Assembly: GCA_963677505.2 (NCBI GenBank)
Contig: CAXXWB010000014.1
Coordinates: 62,001 to 126,000, forward strand
DNA length: 64,000 nucleotides
Direction: 5' to 3'
From: JBGSUZ01 sp963677505
Lineage (GTDB): Bacteria; Bacillota; Clostridia; Peptostreptococcales; Acidaminobacteraceae
Shown here: positions 48,693 through 56,841 of the stretch, piece by piece
Numbering within the stretch: position 1 is the first letter of the stretch
How the letters are laid out: every line of letters starts with the position of its first letter
Translations under genes and position numbers: made by a program
The notes under the pieces: generated by a model
Databases searched by the model: none
Seen by the model: the letters and a program-made list of their open reading frames with translations, nothing else
What the model was told of the DNA's origin: nothing

Positions 48693-49433
48693 ATGGTGGC
48701 TATTGATCAGCTTTGGAAAAACTACAAGGAAAAACAAGACGCTCAAGCAAAAGAAGCGTTGATAGTCCACTATGTAGAACTTGTTAAAATAGTAGCTGGC
48801 CGACTGTATAACTCCAAAAGCAGAGAATTGGAATATGATGATCTTGTTAGCTTTGGGATTATTGGCCTTATCGACGCAATTGAAAAGTTTGACGTAGAAA
48901 AAAATGTAAAATTCGAAACCTATGCCAATATCAGAATTAGAGGCGCCATTATAGATCAAATAAGGTCATTAGACTGGATACCTAGAAGTGCCAGACAAAA
49001 GTATAAAGATATGGAAGAGGCAATTGCAACACTTCAATCTAATACGGAAGGCGATATTACCGATGAGATGATTGCAGGTCGTATGCAAATTACCTTGAGC
49101 GAATTTAATCGCATGTTAGGTGAATTTACTACCTTTTCAATTGTTTCTCTAGAAGAGAAATTAACTGAAAACACAGGGTTTAATCCTATCTCAGAAAATG
49201 AAGAGTTTAACCCCGAAGACGCAATGATGAGTCAAGATTTAAAAGATGTACTTAGAAATGCAATAGATCAGCTACCAGAGAGAGAAAGGCTGATTGTTGG
49301 GCTTTACTATTATTCTGAACTTACTTATAAAGAGATTGCAGAGGTACTTGAAATTTCTGAATCCAGAATTTCTCAACTTCACAGTAAAGCAATCCTTAAG
49401 CTTAAGTCTTCTTTGAACCATATATATGATTAA
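48693..49433 (+). CDS. sigD: Flagellar sigma factor SigD (FliA, sigma-28)
   Basis: Sigma-28 type factor that transcribes late flagellar and chemotaxis genes. The 246-residue protein has region 2 (LEYDDLVSFGIIGLIDAIEKFD, ETYANIRIRGAIIDQIRSLDW with PRSARQK) and region 4 (LPERERLIVGLYYYSELTYKEIAE, SESRISQLHSKAIL). Position near the 3' end of the early operon delays late-gene expression, as in Bacillus. I see no sigma-28 promoter (TAAA-N15-GCCGATAT) in the window. ATG follows TGAGGT. Confidence 0.97.
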   Translation: MVAIDQLWKNYKEKQDAQAKEALIVHYVELVKIVAGRLYNSKSRELEYDDLVSFGIIGLIDAIEKFDVEKNVKFETYANIRIRGAIIDQIRSLDWIPRSARQKYKDMEEAIATLQSNTEGDITDEMIAGRMQITLSEFNRMLGEFTTFSIVSLEEKLTENTGFNPISENEEFNPEDAMMSQDLKDVLRNAIDQLPERERLIVGLYYYSELTYKEIAEVLEISESRISQLHSKAILKLKSSLNHIYD

Positions 49434-49453
49434 TTCTCATGGGGGGTGGAAAT

Positions 49454-50836
49454 GTGGCAGATCATGACAAGCCATATGATTTTGAACTAAAGATTTCAAG
49501 TGATTACTATGAAGCTAGACTAACGGTTGTTATTTATGAGGGTGAAGAAATTAAAATTTCACCTGAAGCAGTCATCGATTTTCTAAAGAGTAAGAATGTA
49601 GTCTTTGGCATTGATTTAGATGCAATTGATACGGTATGTCAAAATCCATCATTGGCTAATAATTTGCTTATAGCAACGGGTATTCCTCATGTCAATGGTG
49701 AAAATGGAGAAGTTACGCTGTATATAGATAGTGAGAACACAACGAAGCCAACCATGTTGGCAAATGGAAATGTAGATTTCAAAAACTTAAATCTTGTTCA
49801 TATTGCTAAGCAAGGTGAGTTACTTGCTGAGAAGAGCCTTCCTACTGACGGTACTTCAGGTACAACAGTTACGGGTAAGATCATTAAACAAAAACCAGGG
49901 AAACCAGTGAATTTTAAAATCGGAAAGAATGTAACCGTTAGTGAAGATGGTTTAAAGCTTTTCTCTGGAGTTACAGGGACCATTAAGTTAGATGGGGATA
50001 AAATTAGTGTCATTGAAGTGTTAGAAATACGAGATGACGTTGGCGTTAAGACTGGGAATATTTCTTTCACAGGAAAAGTTATTGTCTTTGGCAATGTAAC
50101 AACTGGTTATTCAATTGAATGTGAAGAACTTGAAATCAATGGAATTGTTGAGTCTGCAACCATTAGAAGCAATGGGAACGTGACCATTTCAATTGGTGTA
50201 CAAGGGAATGATGCTGCCAATATTTACTGTGGCGGCAATTTAAAAGCACAAACCCTCAATAACTGTCATTTGACTGTAAAAGGGGATATTTCATGCGATA
50301 CTTTAATGCACAGTTTGGTTATATGTGATGGAGAAATCCGTGCAGCTGGCAGAAAAGGCATGATAGTGGGTGGAGAAATTTCCGCAAGAAGAGCCATTCG
50401 TGCCAATATTATCGGTAGTGAAATGGGTACAACCACTTCCTTAAAATTAGGTATGGATAGCGCTCTTTTAGATGAATATAAAGCTTTAACAGAGCAATTA
50501 AAGGAAGCCAAAGATCAATGCACAAAGTTAGATCAATTGGTTAGACTTCTAACAAAAAATGTTCAAGCAGCACCTGAAAATACTGAGATGAAAGACAAAC
50601 TCAATCAAATGATTCCTGCAAGGGACAATAGTTATACTCAAATGTCTGCCTTGTCGGAGAAAAACAATCAAATGCTTGAATTGTTTAATAAAATGAATGA
50701 TTCTTTTGTAACAGCGTCAACTCTTTATCCTGGGGTGAAGATTAAAATTGGCAGTAATTTCTTCAATGCAAAAGATGAGCTTAAGAATGTTAAGTTGATT
50801 AAAGACGGCGCACAAATAGTAACTATACCAAATTAA
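49454..50836 (+). CDS. fapA: FapA family (DUF342) polymer-forming-like protein
   Basis: About 460 residues: an N-terminal region with repeated short strands, then a right-handed beta-helix-like core (GNISFTGKVIVFGNVTTGYS, ANIYCGGNLKAQTLNNCHL, GGEISARRAIRANIIGSEMG) and a coiled coil (residues 335-415), matching FapA/DUF342. In Vibrio FapA is linked to flagellar polar landmarks and glucose-PTS control. Common after sigD in Clostridia; role here unknown. GTG at 49454 is preferred because the run GGGGGGTGG lies just upstream. Confidence 0.85.
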   Translation: MADHDKPYDFELKISSDYYEARLTVVIYEGEEIKISPEAVIDFLKSKNVVFGIDLDAIDTVCQNPSLANNLLIATGIPHVNGENGEVTLYIDSENTTKPTMLANGNVDFKNLNLVHIAKQGELLAEKSLPTDGTSGTTVTGKIIKQKPGKPVNFKIGKNVTVSEDGLKLFSGVTGTIKLDGDKISVIEVLEIRDDVGVKTGNISFTGKVIVFGNVTTGYSIECEELEINGIVESATIRSNGNVTISIGVQGNDAANIYCGGNLKAQTLNNCHLTVKGDISCDTLMHSLVICDGEIRAAGRKGMIVGGEISARRAIRANIIGSEMGTTTSLKLGMDSALLDEYKALTEQLKEAKDQCTKLDQLVRLLTKNVQAAPENTEMKDKLNQMIPARDNSYTQMSALSEKNNQMLELFNKMNDSFVTASTLYPGVKIKIGSNFFNAKDELKNVKLIKDGAQIVTIPN

Positions 50837-50848
50837 GGGTGATGTTTT

Positions 50849-51187
50849 ATGTCGATTAGACCTATTGATTTACAGGTAATCGTTCCAAAATCACTAAGTA
50901 ACCCTAACACGAGAGAACATATTGTGAATAAGGAAGCGATGCAGCTTCAACAAACCCAGATGGAGAATAAACGAGAGAGCACCATTAGAGACCACCGGGT
51001 TAATGAACTTGACCAAAAAGACAGTGGCAGAGTTGAAGAAAAAAAAGAAGAAGAATTGACAAAGGAAAAAAAGAAAAAAAAATTAGTTGCTAAAAAAGAA
51101 AAAGAAGCCGCAGATTCTAATCAAAGTAATGTGAAAAAACCTGTTGCTAAGGATTGGAATTTCCATCGCTTTGATATGAAGGTTTAG
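50849..51187 (+). CDS. Small highly charged protein, function unknown
   Basis: A 112-residue protein with a short conserved-looking start (MSIRPIDLQVIVPKS) and a very Lys/Glu-rich middle (EEKKEEELTKEKKKKKL), ending VAKDWNFHRFDMKV. It begins 12 bases after fapA and continues the operon. Probably largely helical or disordered. I do not recognise a family with a known function. Confidence 0.7.
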   Translation: MSIRPIDLQVIVPKSLSNPNTREHIVNKEAMQLQQTQMENKRESTIRDHRVNELDQKDSGRVEEKKEEELTKEKKKKKLVAKKEKEAADSNQSNVKKPVAKDWNFHRFDMKV

Positions 51188-51196
51188 AGGTGTTAA

Positions 51197-51805
51197 ATGC
51201 TCTCATTTATAATTATGTGCTTGGGACTGGGTCTGATGATCTGGTCTCTTTATTCAATAAGAAAAGACATCGAAAGAGGCAACTTAGAACTGTCAAAAGG
51301 TCTTAGCGGTGTAAGTGATCAAAATTTAGGTAGAATCGTTAAGTACCTTGACGATATGGAAGTTCAAATCAATGGCATGAATGAAGCTTTCTATGATTTG
51401 ATTTCAGACTTGGAAGGTAGCTATAGTATTCATGAAAAAGAAATTTCCCTAATGGCAGATCGTCTACAAAAGATTGAGAAACAAATGACAATGCTAACCT
51501 CAGAGGTAAGAATTGAGACACCATTAGCAGAATTAAAAAACACTCAGAAGGTAAAAGAATATCAAAAGCCTAATTATAAGCCAATAGCGCCTCGCGAAGG
51601 TGCAGGTGCGACTCAGGGTAGCATAGAACATTCGGAGATATCAGAGGCACATAAAATGCTTGGTTTATCCCCACCTGAAGCTATGGCAATGAAGCAAAAA
51701 ATATTGGAGCTTCGAAAAGAAGGCAAAAATTTATCTCAGATTGCTAAGGTTCTAAATGTAGGCATTGGAGAATTGCAGTTATTTATTAAACTCAATACAA
51801 AATAA
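51197..51805 (+). CDS. Membrane-anchored coiled-coil protein with C-terminal HTH-like segment
   Basis: A 202-residue protein: N-terminal membrane helix (LSFIIMCLGLGLMIWSLYSI), a coiled coil (residues 45-115), a loose linker, and a short C-terminal helix-turn-helix-like block (KEGKNLSQIAKVLNVGIGELQLFI). The layout recalls the DUF6115/YlxL-type genes at the ends of Firmicute che operons. Function unknown. Last gene of the flagellar operon. Confidence 0.75.
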   Translation: MLSFIIMCLGLGLMIWSLYSIRKDIERGNLELSKGLSGVSDQNLGRIVKYLDDMEVQINGMNEAFYDLISDLEGSYSIHEKEISLMADRLQKIEKQMTMLTSEVRIETPLAELKNTQKVKEYQKPNYKPIAPREGAGATQGSIEHSEISEAHKMLGLSPPEAMAMKQKILELRKEGKNLSQIAKVLNVGIGELQLFIKLNTK

Positions 51806-51827
51806 ACAAAAAATAAGAAATAAGCTC

Positions 51828-51856
51828 TTGAATTAGAATGTTATTAATGGTATACT
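51828..51856 (+). promoter_or_regulatory. SigA-type promoter for rpsB
   Basis: TTGAAT (51828-51833), 17-base spacer, TATACT (51851-51856), with TGG just before it. About 95 bases of leader precede rpsB. Confidence 0.75.
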
Positions 51857-51865
51857 ATACGAGGT

Positions 51866-51930
51866 AAAACGCACCCGTGGTGACGTTAAGAGTGTGCCTA
51901 ATGGTCTCTTGGCGGTTGAAGTACGGGGAG
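51866..51930 (+). promoter_or_regulatory. Structured rpsB leader
   Basis: CCCGT (51874-51878) can pair with ACGGG (51923-51927), enclosing a second stem TTAAGAG (51886-51892) / CTCTTGG (51906-51912, two G-T pairs). The layout suits autoregulation by S2, which is known in other bacteria, but I cannot match it to a named RNA family. Confidence 0.45.
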
Positions 51931-51957
51931 GATAAAAACAATATGGAGGTGCACAAA

Positions 51958-52659
51958 ATGTCAGTAATTTCAATGAAACAATTACTCGAAGCCGGTGTCC
52001 ACTTTGGTCACCAAACAAGAAGATGGAATCCTAAAATGAAGGAATACATCTTCACAGAAAGAAACGGAATCTACATCATCGATCTTCAAAAAACAGTTAA
52101 ATGTATTGACGATGCTTACGATTTCATCAAAACTGTTGCTGCTGAAGGCGGTAGCGTATTATTCGTAGGTACTAAGAAACAAGCTCAAGAAGCTATTGAA
52201 TCAGAAGCAAAAAGATCTGGTCAATTCTTTGTTAACCAAAGATGGTTGGGCGGTATGCTTACTAACTACAAAACAATCAAGAAGAGAATAGATCTTCTTG
52301 CAAAACTCGAAAAAATGGAAAAAGACGGTACTTTCGATGTGCTTCCTAAAAAAGAAGTTATCCAATTGAAAGCTAAAAAAGAAAAACTCGAAAAATACCT
52401 TGGTGGTATTAAAGATATGCCACAAGTACCATCTATCATGTTTGTGGTTGATCCTAAGAAAGAAAAAATTGCAATCCAAGAAGCTAAAAACCTTGGTATT
52501 CCTGTAGTTGCAATTGTTGATACTAACTGTGATCCAGATGAAGTTGATTATGTTATTCCTGGTAATGATGACGCTATCAGAGCCGTTAAATTGATTGCTG
52601 GTAGAATGGCTGACGCTATCATCGAAGGCAAACAAGGCGAGCAGTTAGAACAAGCATAA
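51958..52659 (+). CDS. rpsB: 30S ribosomal protein S2
   Basis: S2 is a late-binding 30S protein. The 233-residue product starts SVISMKQLLEAGVHFGHQTR and has RWNPKMKEYIFTERNGIYII, NQRWLGGMLTNYKT and AIVDTNCDPDEVDYVIPGND, all typical. ATG 51958 follows TGGAGGTG; an open frame upstream to 51877 belongs to the leader. A strong terminator follows, but tsf has its own promoter. Confidence 0.98.
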   Translation: MSVISMKQLLEAGVHFGHQTRRWNPKMKEYIFTERNGIYIIDLQKTVKCIDDAYDFIKTVAAEGGSVLFVGTKKQAQEAIESEAKRSGQFFVNQRWLGGMLTNYKTIKKRIDLLAKLEKMEKDGTFDVLPKKEVIQLKAKKEKLEKYLGGIKDMPQVPSIMFVVDPKKEKIAIQEAKNLGIPVVAIVDTNCDPDEVDYVIPGNDDAIRAVKLIAGRMADAIIEGKQGEQLEQA

Positions 52660-52670
52660 TTCTGAATGGG

Positions 52671-52703
52671 AAGGGTAAGACAGAATTATGTCTTACCCTT
52701 TTT
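52671..52703 (+). terminator. Intrinsic terminator after rpsB
   Basis: AAGGGTAAGAC / GTCTTACCCTT perfect 11-bp stem, 8-base loop, then TTT. It also lowers read-through into tsf. Confidence 0.93.
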
Positions 52704-52731
52704 AATAATAAAAAAAGAATGTACTGCGAAA

Positions 52732-52758
52732 TTGAGTACAGCCTAAAATGAATATAAT
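52732..52758 (+). promoter_or_regulatory. Probable promoter for tsf
   Basis: TTGAGT (52732-52737) and TATAAT (52753-52758), spacer 15, a little short. The -35 overlaps the right half of an inverted repeat TGTACT / AGTACA (52720-52740). Confidence 0.5.
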
Positions 52759-52789
52759 CCCTTAACATAGAACTCTAGGAGGAATGAAC

Positions 52790-53440
52790 ATGGCAGCAAT
52801 TACTGCTTCAATGGTTAAAGAATTAAGAGAAATGACTAGCGCGGGTATGCTTGATTGTAAAAAAGCACTTGAAGAAAAAGATGGCAACATGGACGAAGCT
52901 GTAAAATTATTAAGAGAAAAAGGTCTTGCTAAAGCTGCTAAGAAATCTGATCGTATTGCTGCAGAAGGTATTGTTGCATCTTACGTTCATGGTGGTAGAG
53001 TTGGCGTTATCGTTGAAATCAACTCAGAAACAGATTTCGTTGCTAAGAATGCAGAATTCCAAGAATTCGCTAAAGATGTTGCAATGCAAATTGCTGCTTC
53101 TAATCCAAAATTTGTTGCTAGAGAAGAAGTTCCTACTGCAGATTTAGAAGCAGAACAAGAAATTCTTAGAAATCAAGCTCTTAACGAAGGCAAACCAGCT
53201 AATATCGTTGATAAAATGGTTGTTGGCCGCGTTGAAAAATACTACAAAGAAGTTTGTTTATTAGAACAATCATTCATTAAGAACCCAGATATTACAATTC
53301 AAGATCTTTTGAATGAAAAAATGTCTAAAATTGGCGAAAAACTTTCAATCAGAAGATTCTCTAGATTTGAAGTTGGCGAAGGCATCGAGAAAAAGACTGA
53401 AAACTTTGCTGAAGAAGTAGCTAAACAAATCAAAGGTTAA
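52790..53440 (+). CDS. tsf: Translation elongation factor EF-Ts
   Basis: EF-Ts exchanges GDP for GTP on EF-Tu. The 216-residue product begins AAITASMVKELREMTSAGML and has DCKKALEEKDGNMDEAVK, the TDFVAKN motif and a single core subdomain. It is the short clostridial type, versus about 290 in Bacillus. ATG 52790 fits the AGGAGG spacing better than ATG 52784. Confidence 0.98.
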   Translation: MAAITASMVKELREMTSAGMLDCKKALEEKDGNMDEAVKLLREKGLAKAAKKSDRIAAEGIVASYVHGGRVGVIVEINSETDFVAKNAEFQEFAKDVAMQIAASNPKFVAREEVPTADLEAEQEILRNQALNEGKPANIVDKMVVGRVEKYYKEVCLLEQSFIKNPDITIQDLLNEKMSKIGEKLSIRRFSRFEVGEGIEKKTENFAEEVAKQIKG

Positions 53441-53456
53441 TTTAATTCAATCATTT

Positions 53457-53484
53457 AAAGAGAACACACCGTGTTCTCTTTTTT
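53457..53484 (+). terminator. Intrinsic terminator after tsf
   Basis: AAAGAGAACAC / GTGTTCTCTTT perfect stem with loop ACC and six T in all. Confidence 0.93.
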
Positions 53485-53556
53485 AAAGTATTTTTATGAT
53501 TTATGAAGGAATTTTTAGATTAATGTAGAACATTACTAGGATTGGGGGGAATTGAT

Positions 53557-54261
53557 TTGAAAGCAGCATATAAGAGAGTTATTCTAAAACTTAGCGGTGA
53601 AGCACTTGCAGGTGAAAAAGGTAATGGCATTGATGATCAAACCCTATTAAACGTAGCAGAGCAAGTCAAACATTTAACCGAATTAGGTGTAGAAGTTGGC
53701 GTTGTAGTTGGTGGCGGCAATTTTTGGAGAGGCAGAACCAGTGGCAGTATGGATCGTACAACAGCGGACTATATGGGCATGATGGCAACGGTTATTAATG
53801 CCCTTGCTATGCAAGATGCGATTGAAAGCCTTGGGGTATCTACTCGTGTAATGTCTGCAATTGAAATGAGACAAATATCGGAACCTTATATCAGAAGAAG
53901 AGCAGTCAGACATTTGGAAAAGGGTCGTGTCGTAATCTTTGCTGCAGGAACAGGCAATCCATATTTTTCAACAGATACGACAGCAGCTCTTAGAGCAGCA
54001 GAAATCGAAGCAGAAGTAATTTTACTGGCTAAAAAAGTAGATGGCGTTTACGATTGTGATCCAATGTTACACCCAGAAGCAAAGAAATTTGATGAGTTGA
54101 ATTATCTTGAAGTCATCAGCAGAAGATTACAAGTTATGGACTCTACAGCTATTACAATGTGTATGGACAATAACATTCCAATCTATGTATTCGGTTTAGA
54201 CAAGCCTGAAAATATAGTCAAAGTTTGTTGTGGTGAAATGATTGGAACTATTGTAAAATAA
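53557..54261 (+). CDS. pyrH: Uridylate kinase PyrH
   Basis: PyrH makes UDP from UMP for nucleotide and cell wall synthesis. The 234-residue product starts KAAYKRVILKLSGEALAG and has VGGGNFWRG, ADYMGMMATVINALAM and DTTAALRAAEIEAEVILLAK. TTG at 53557 follows GGGGGGAATTGAT at a good distance, so it is chosen over the upstream in-frame TTG 53542 that contains this site. Confidence 0.97.
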   Translation: MKAAYKRVILKLSGEALAGEKGNGIDDQTLLNVAEQVKHLTELGVEVGVVVGGGNFWRGRTSGSMDRTTADYMGMMATVINALAMQDAIESLGVSTRVMSAIEMRQISEPYIRRRAVRHLEKGRVVIFAAGTGNPYFSTDTTAALRAAEIEAEVILLAKKVDGVYDCDPMLHPEAKKFDELNYLEVISRRLQVMDSTAITMCMDNNIPIYVFGLDKPENIVKVCCGEMIGTIVK

Positions 54262-54300
54262 ACAAATTTAAAAATTAAAATAGGTTTGGAGGCATTTTAA

Positions 54301-54858
54301 ATGATCAAAGACGTTGTTAAAGAGTTAGAAGAAAAAATGAATAAAACCGTAAGTGTCCTCAAAGAGGAATTTCATAGCATCAGAGCAGGTAAAGCTAATC
54401 CTCAATTGCTTGACCGTGTAACTGTAGACTATTACGGTACACCAACTCCAATCAAATCTATGGCAAGTGTTTCTGCACCAGAGCCAAGAATGCTAGTGGT
54501 TCAACCTTATGATACTTCTGTCATTAAAGAGATTGAAAAAGCAATAATGATTGCAGATTTAGGTTTTAACCCAAGCAATGATGGTAAAGTAATCAGAATT
54601 ATGGTGCCAGCACCTACTGAAGAAAGAAGAAAAGAACTTTCAAAAACAGCTAAAAAATCTGGAGAAGATGCAAAAATTGCTTTGCGCAACGAAAGAAGAA
54701 CGGCTAATGAGTTGATCAAAAAACTCAATAAGTCAGGGGATGTTACTGAAGATGATGTGAAATCAGGCGAAGCTGACGTACAGAAGTTGACTGATAAGTA
54801 CGTGAAGTTGGTTGACGAATTGATTGAACAAAAAGAAAAAGAAATATTAGAGGTTTAG
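54301..54858 (+). CDS. frr: Ribosome recycling factor
   Basis: RRF splits terminated ribosomes with EF-G. The 185-residue product has FHSIRAGKANPQLLDRV, YYGTPTPIKSMASVSAPEPR, DLGFNPSNDGKVIRI and PTEERRKELSK. GGAGG precedes the ATG. Gene order pyrH-frr is the standard one. Confidence 0.98.
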   Translation: MIKDVVKELEEKMNKTVSVLKEEFHSIRAGKANPQLLDRVTVDYYGTPTPIKSMASVSAPEPRMLVVQPYDTSVIKEIEKAIMIADLGFNPSNDGKVIRIMVPAPTEERRKELSKTAKKSGEDAKIALRNERRTANELIKKLNKSGDVTEDDVKSGEADVQKLTDKYVKLVDELIEQKEKEILEV

Positions 54859-54859
54859 T

Positions 54860-55060
54860 ATGAACTTTGAAGACTGTATTGGTTTAAATACAGATGAAGC
54901 TCTCGCTAGACTTCATCGCGAAAATCCTAACCTAAAAATTGTCGTTCACCCAACCATGGCGCCTAGATTTAATGGCAAGATATGCATTTCGGAGGCTGTG
55001 GTGGTCCGTCAAGTTTTTACTGATGGCGTTTTAGAACTTACGGTCGTAATGGTAGATTAG
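54860..55060 (+). CDS. Small protein between frr and uppS, function unknown
   Basis: A 66-residue ORF starting one base after the frr stop: MNFEDCIGLNTDEAL, then NLKIVVHPTMAPRF, CISEAVVVRQVFTDGVLELTVV. Alternating hydrophobic pattern suggests a small alpha/beta or beta-rich domain, perhaps like one PASTA unit. GAGGTTT lies upstream and a terminator just downstream, so this is a true last gene of the pyrH-frr unit. No family recognised. Confidence 0.7.
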   Translation: MNFEDCIGLNTDEALARLHRENPNLKIVVHPTMAPRFNGKICISEAVVVRQVFTDGVLELTVVMVD

Positions 55061-55082
55061 CCCTCCTTCGGAGGGTTTCTTT
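55061..55082 (+). terminator. Intrinsic terminator after the 66-residue gene
   Basis: CCCTCC / GGAGGG stem with loop TTC, followed by TTTCTTTG. It begins right after the TAG. Confidence 0.75.
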
Positions 55083-55097
55083 GTCAGGAGGTGAACT

Positions 55098-55811
55098 ATG
55101 GCAAACGAATTTGAAAAAATTCCAACCCATATTGGGATTATCATGGATGGTAATGGCCGATGGGCTAAGAAAAGATTCATGCCTAGGATATTTGGGCATA
55201 AATATGGTGTTGAAGCATTGAGATCGGTTATTAAAAGATGTAGTTCTCTTGGTGTGGGCTATTTAACAGTCTATGCTTTTTCTACGGAAAATTGGAATCG
55301 ACCACAGGACGAAGTTAGTGGACTCATGGAACTTCTTGTGAACTATCTTAGATCAGAAGTGGACGAACTTCATGAGAACAAAGTCCGCATTATGTGTATA
55401 GGTGATATAGAGGCACTGCCAGAAACGGCGAAGCGTGAAATTGCAAATGCCTTTGAAAAGACAAAAGACAACACAGGAATGACTTTAAATCTAGCTCTTA
55501 ACTACGGTGGCAGAGACGAAATCAGAAGAGGCATTATTAAATTAGCAGAAGCGGTTAAAAAGGGCGATATAGAACCTGAGCAAATCACGGAAGAAATGAT
55601 TGGAGAAAGTCTTTATACAAGGGGACAGCCTGATCCTGATTTAATGATTCGCACCAGTGGAGAAATTCGAATCAGCAACTTTTTACTTTGGCAACTGGCG
55701 TATACAGAATTTTACTTCACTGATGTCTTATGGCCGGATTTTGATGCTAGAGAACTGGACCAAGCCTTATTCGTATACAACCAGCGCAATAGAAGATACG
55801 GCAAAGTATAG
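55098..55811 (+). CDS. uppS: Undecaprenyl diphosphate synthase UppS
   Basis: UppS adds eight isoprene units to farnesyl-PP to make the lipid carrier for cell wall synthesis. The 237-residue cis-prenyltransferase has GIIMDGNGRWAKKR (catalytic Asp), YAFSTENWNRP, LALNYGGRDEI and RTSGEIRISNFLLWQ. The ATG follows CAGGAGGTG. Followed closely by cdsA. Confidence 0.98.
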   Translation: MANEFEKIPTHIGIIMDGNGRWAKKRFMPRIFGHKYGVEALRSVIKRCSSLGVGYLTVYAFSTENWNRPQDEVSGLMELLVNYLRSEVDELHENKVRIMCIGDIEALPETAKREIANAFEKTKDNTGMTLNLALNYGGRDEIRRGIIKLAEAVKKGDIEPEQITEEMIGESLYTRGQPDPDLMIRTSGEIRISNFLLWQLAYTEFYFTDVLWPDFDARELDQALFVYNQRNRRYGKV

Positions 55812-55822
55812 TGGGGGATGGA

Positions 55823-56635
55823 ATGGGCAAGAGAATTTTAACAAGCGTAATCTTATTACCGCTTTTAATGGCAATCATTTATGTAAGGGGCGTGGTGTTA
55901 GACATTAGCGTTGCTCTGATTTCCATCATCGCATTGTTCGAATTGTTTAGAGGTTTTGAACATATAGGCGTTCGCCCGATGTGGAAGCTTTCGGCAGTAA
56001 CTGTGGTATTGTATTATCTTGGCCTTGGTATTGGCTATATTATTCCCGGCTATACAATGCCCTCTGTGTATTATTTATTTGTCACTTCATTCTTTACCTT
56101 GGTATTAATGCTCATTTCCTTATTTGGAAAATCTGAAAACCTACAGGATGTGGCCATAACGGCATTTGGATTTTTGTACGTGGTTATACCTTTCGTACAT
56201 ATTTCATTAGTCAGCCGTCTTAACAGCGTGTTTCTCTTAGTTTTTGTCTTTATATTAGCTTGGGTTTCGGACACCTGTGCATATTTTATTGGTAAGACCT
56301 TTGGAAAGAAAAAATTGTTGCCCCAAATAAGTCCCAACAAAACAATTGCGGGTTCGGTTGCTGGAATTATTGGCACTTCAATTGTTTCTTTAGGATTTGC
56401 ATACTTCTTTGCACCTGATTTTCTACCTTATGCAGTGCCTCTTGGTGCATTAGGCTCAGTGGCAGGGCAAATTGGTGACTTAATTGCATCTAAAATCAAA
56501 AGACATGTGGACATTAAAGACTATGGGAAACTCATACCAGGACATGGTGGTATATTAGACCGTTTTGACAGCATTATGCTGACAGCACCTATTGTTTATT
56601 ACATCGGTTACATGTACTTGGCGCTTAGTAAATAA
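55823..56635 (+). CDS. cdsA: Phosphatidate cytidylyltransferase CdsA
   Basis: CdsA makes CDP-diacylglycerol from phosphatidic acid in the membrane. About 270 residues with roughly eight hydrophobic segments and the signature around SDTCAYFIGKTFGKKKL, SPNKTIAGSVAG and the final HGGILDRFDS. ATG 55823 follows GGGGGAT; an in-frame GTG at 55811 overlapping uppS is possible but has no free ribosome site. Confidence 0.96.
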   Translation: MGKRILTSVILLPLLMAIIYVRGVVLDISVALISIIALFELFRGFEHIGVRPMWKLSAVTVVLYYLGLGIGYIIPGYTMPSVYYLFVTSFFTLVLMLISLFGKSENLQDVAITAFGFLYVVIPFVHISLVSRLNSVFLLVFVFILAWVSDTCAYFIGKTFGKKKLLPQISPNKTIAGSVAGIIGTSIVSLGFAYFFAPDFLPYAVPLGALGSVAGQIGDLIASKIKRHVDIKDYGKLIPGHGGILDRFDSIMLTAPIVYYIGYMYLALSK

Positions 56636-56669
56636 CAAAAGAGATAGAATATTTGTTTCAGAGCGTTAG

Positions 56670-56693
56670 AGCTTATGGACATACCATCAAGCT
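56670..56693 (+). ncRNA. Hairpin of a candidate small RNA / leader between cdsA and dxr
   Basis: AGCTT-ATGG / CCAT-c-AAGCT forms a 9-bp stem with one bulged C and loop ACATA. With the terminator 20 bases downstream it would make a compact two-stem RNA of about 100 bases (56645-56750). No promoter is evident in front, so it may simply be the cdsA 3' UTR. No known family recognised. Confidence 0.3.
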
Positions 56694-56712
56694 ACGTTAC
56701 TGGACCTAAAAG

Positions 56713-56747
56713 AAGCGCCGGGAGATTATCGCTCCCTGCGCTTTTCT
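56713..56747 (+). terminator. Intrinsic terminator before dxr
   Basis: AAGCGC-c-GGGAG / CTCCC-t-GCGCTT stem (11 bp, one mismatch) with loop ATTATCG, followed by TTCTTTG. Confidence 0.88.
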
Positions 56748-56772
56748 TTGTTACCCATTATAGGTGTAATTA

Positions 56773-56801
56773 AGGTATAATAATAAGATATAAGTATACC
56801 T
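56773..56801 (+). promoter_or_regulatory. dxr promoter with inverted repeat
   Basis: TATAAT at 56776-56781 lies in the left arm of AGGTATA (56773-56779) / TATACCT (56795-56801), spaced 15 bases. The -35 is weak. The repeat could be an operator. Confidence 0.4.
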
Positions 56802-56841
56802 ATTGATATGGATTTTTTCACACAAGGAAGGTCTTCATTTT

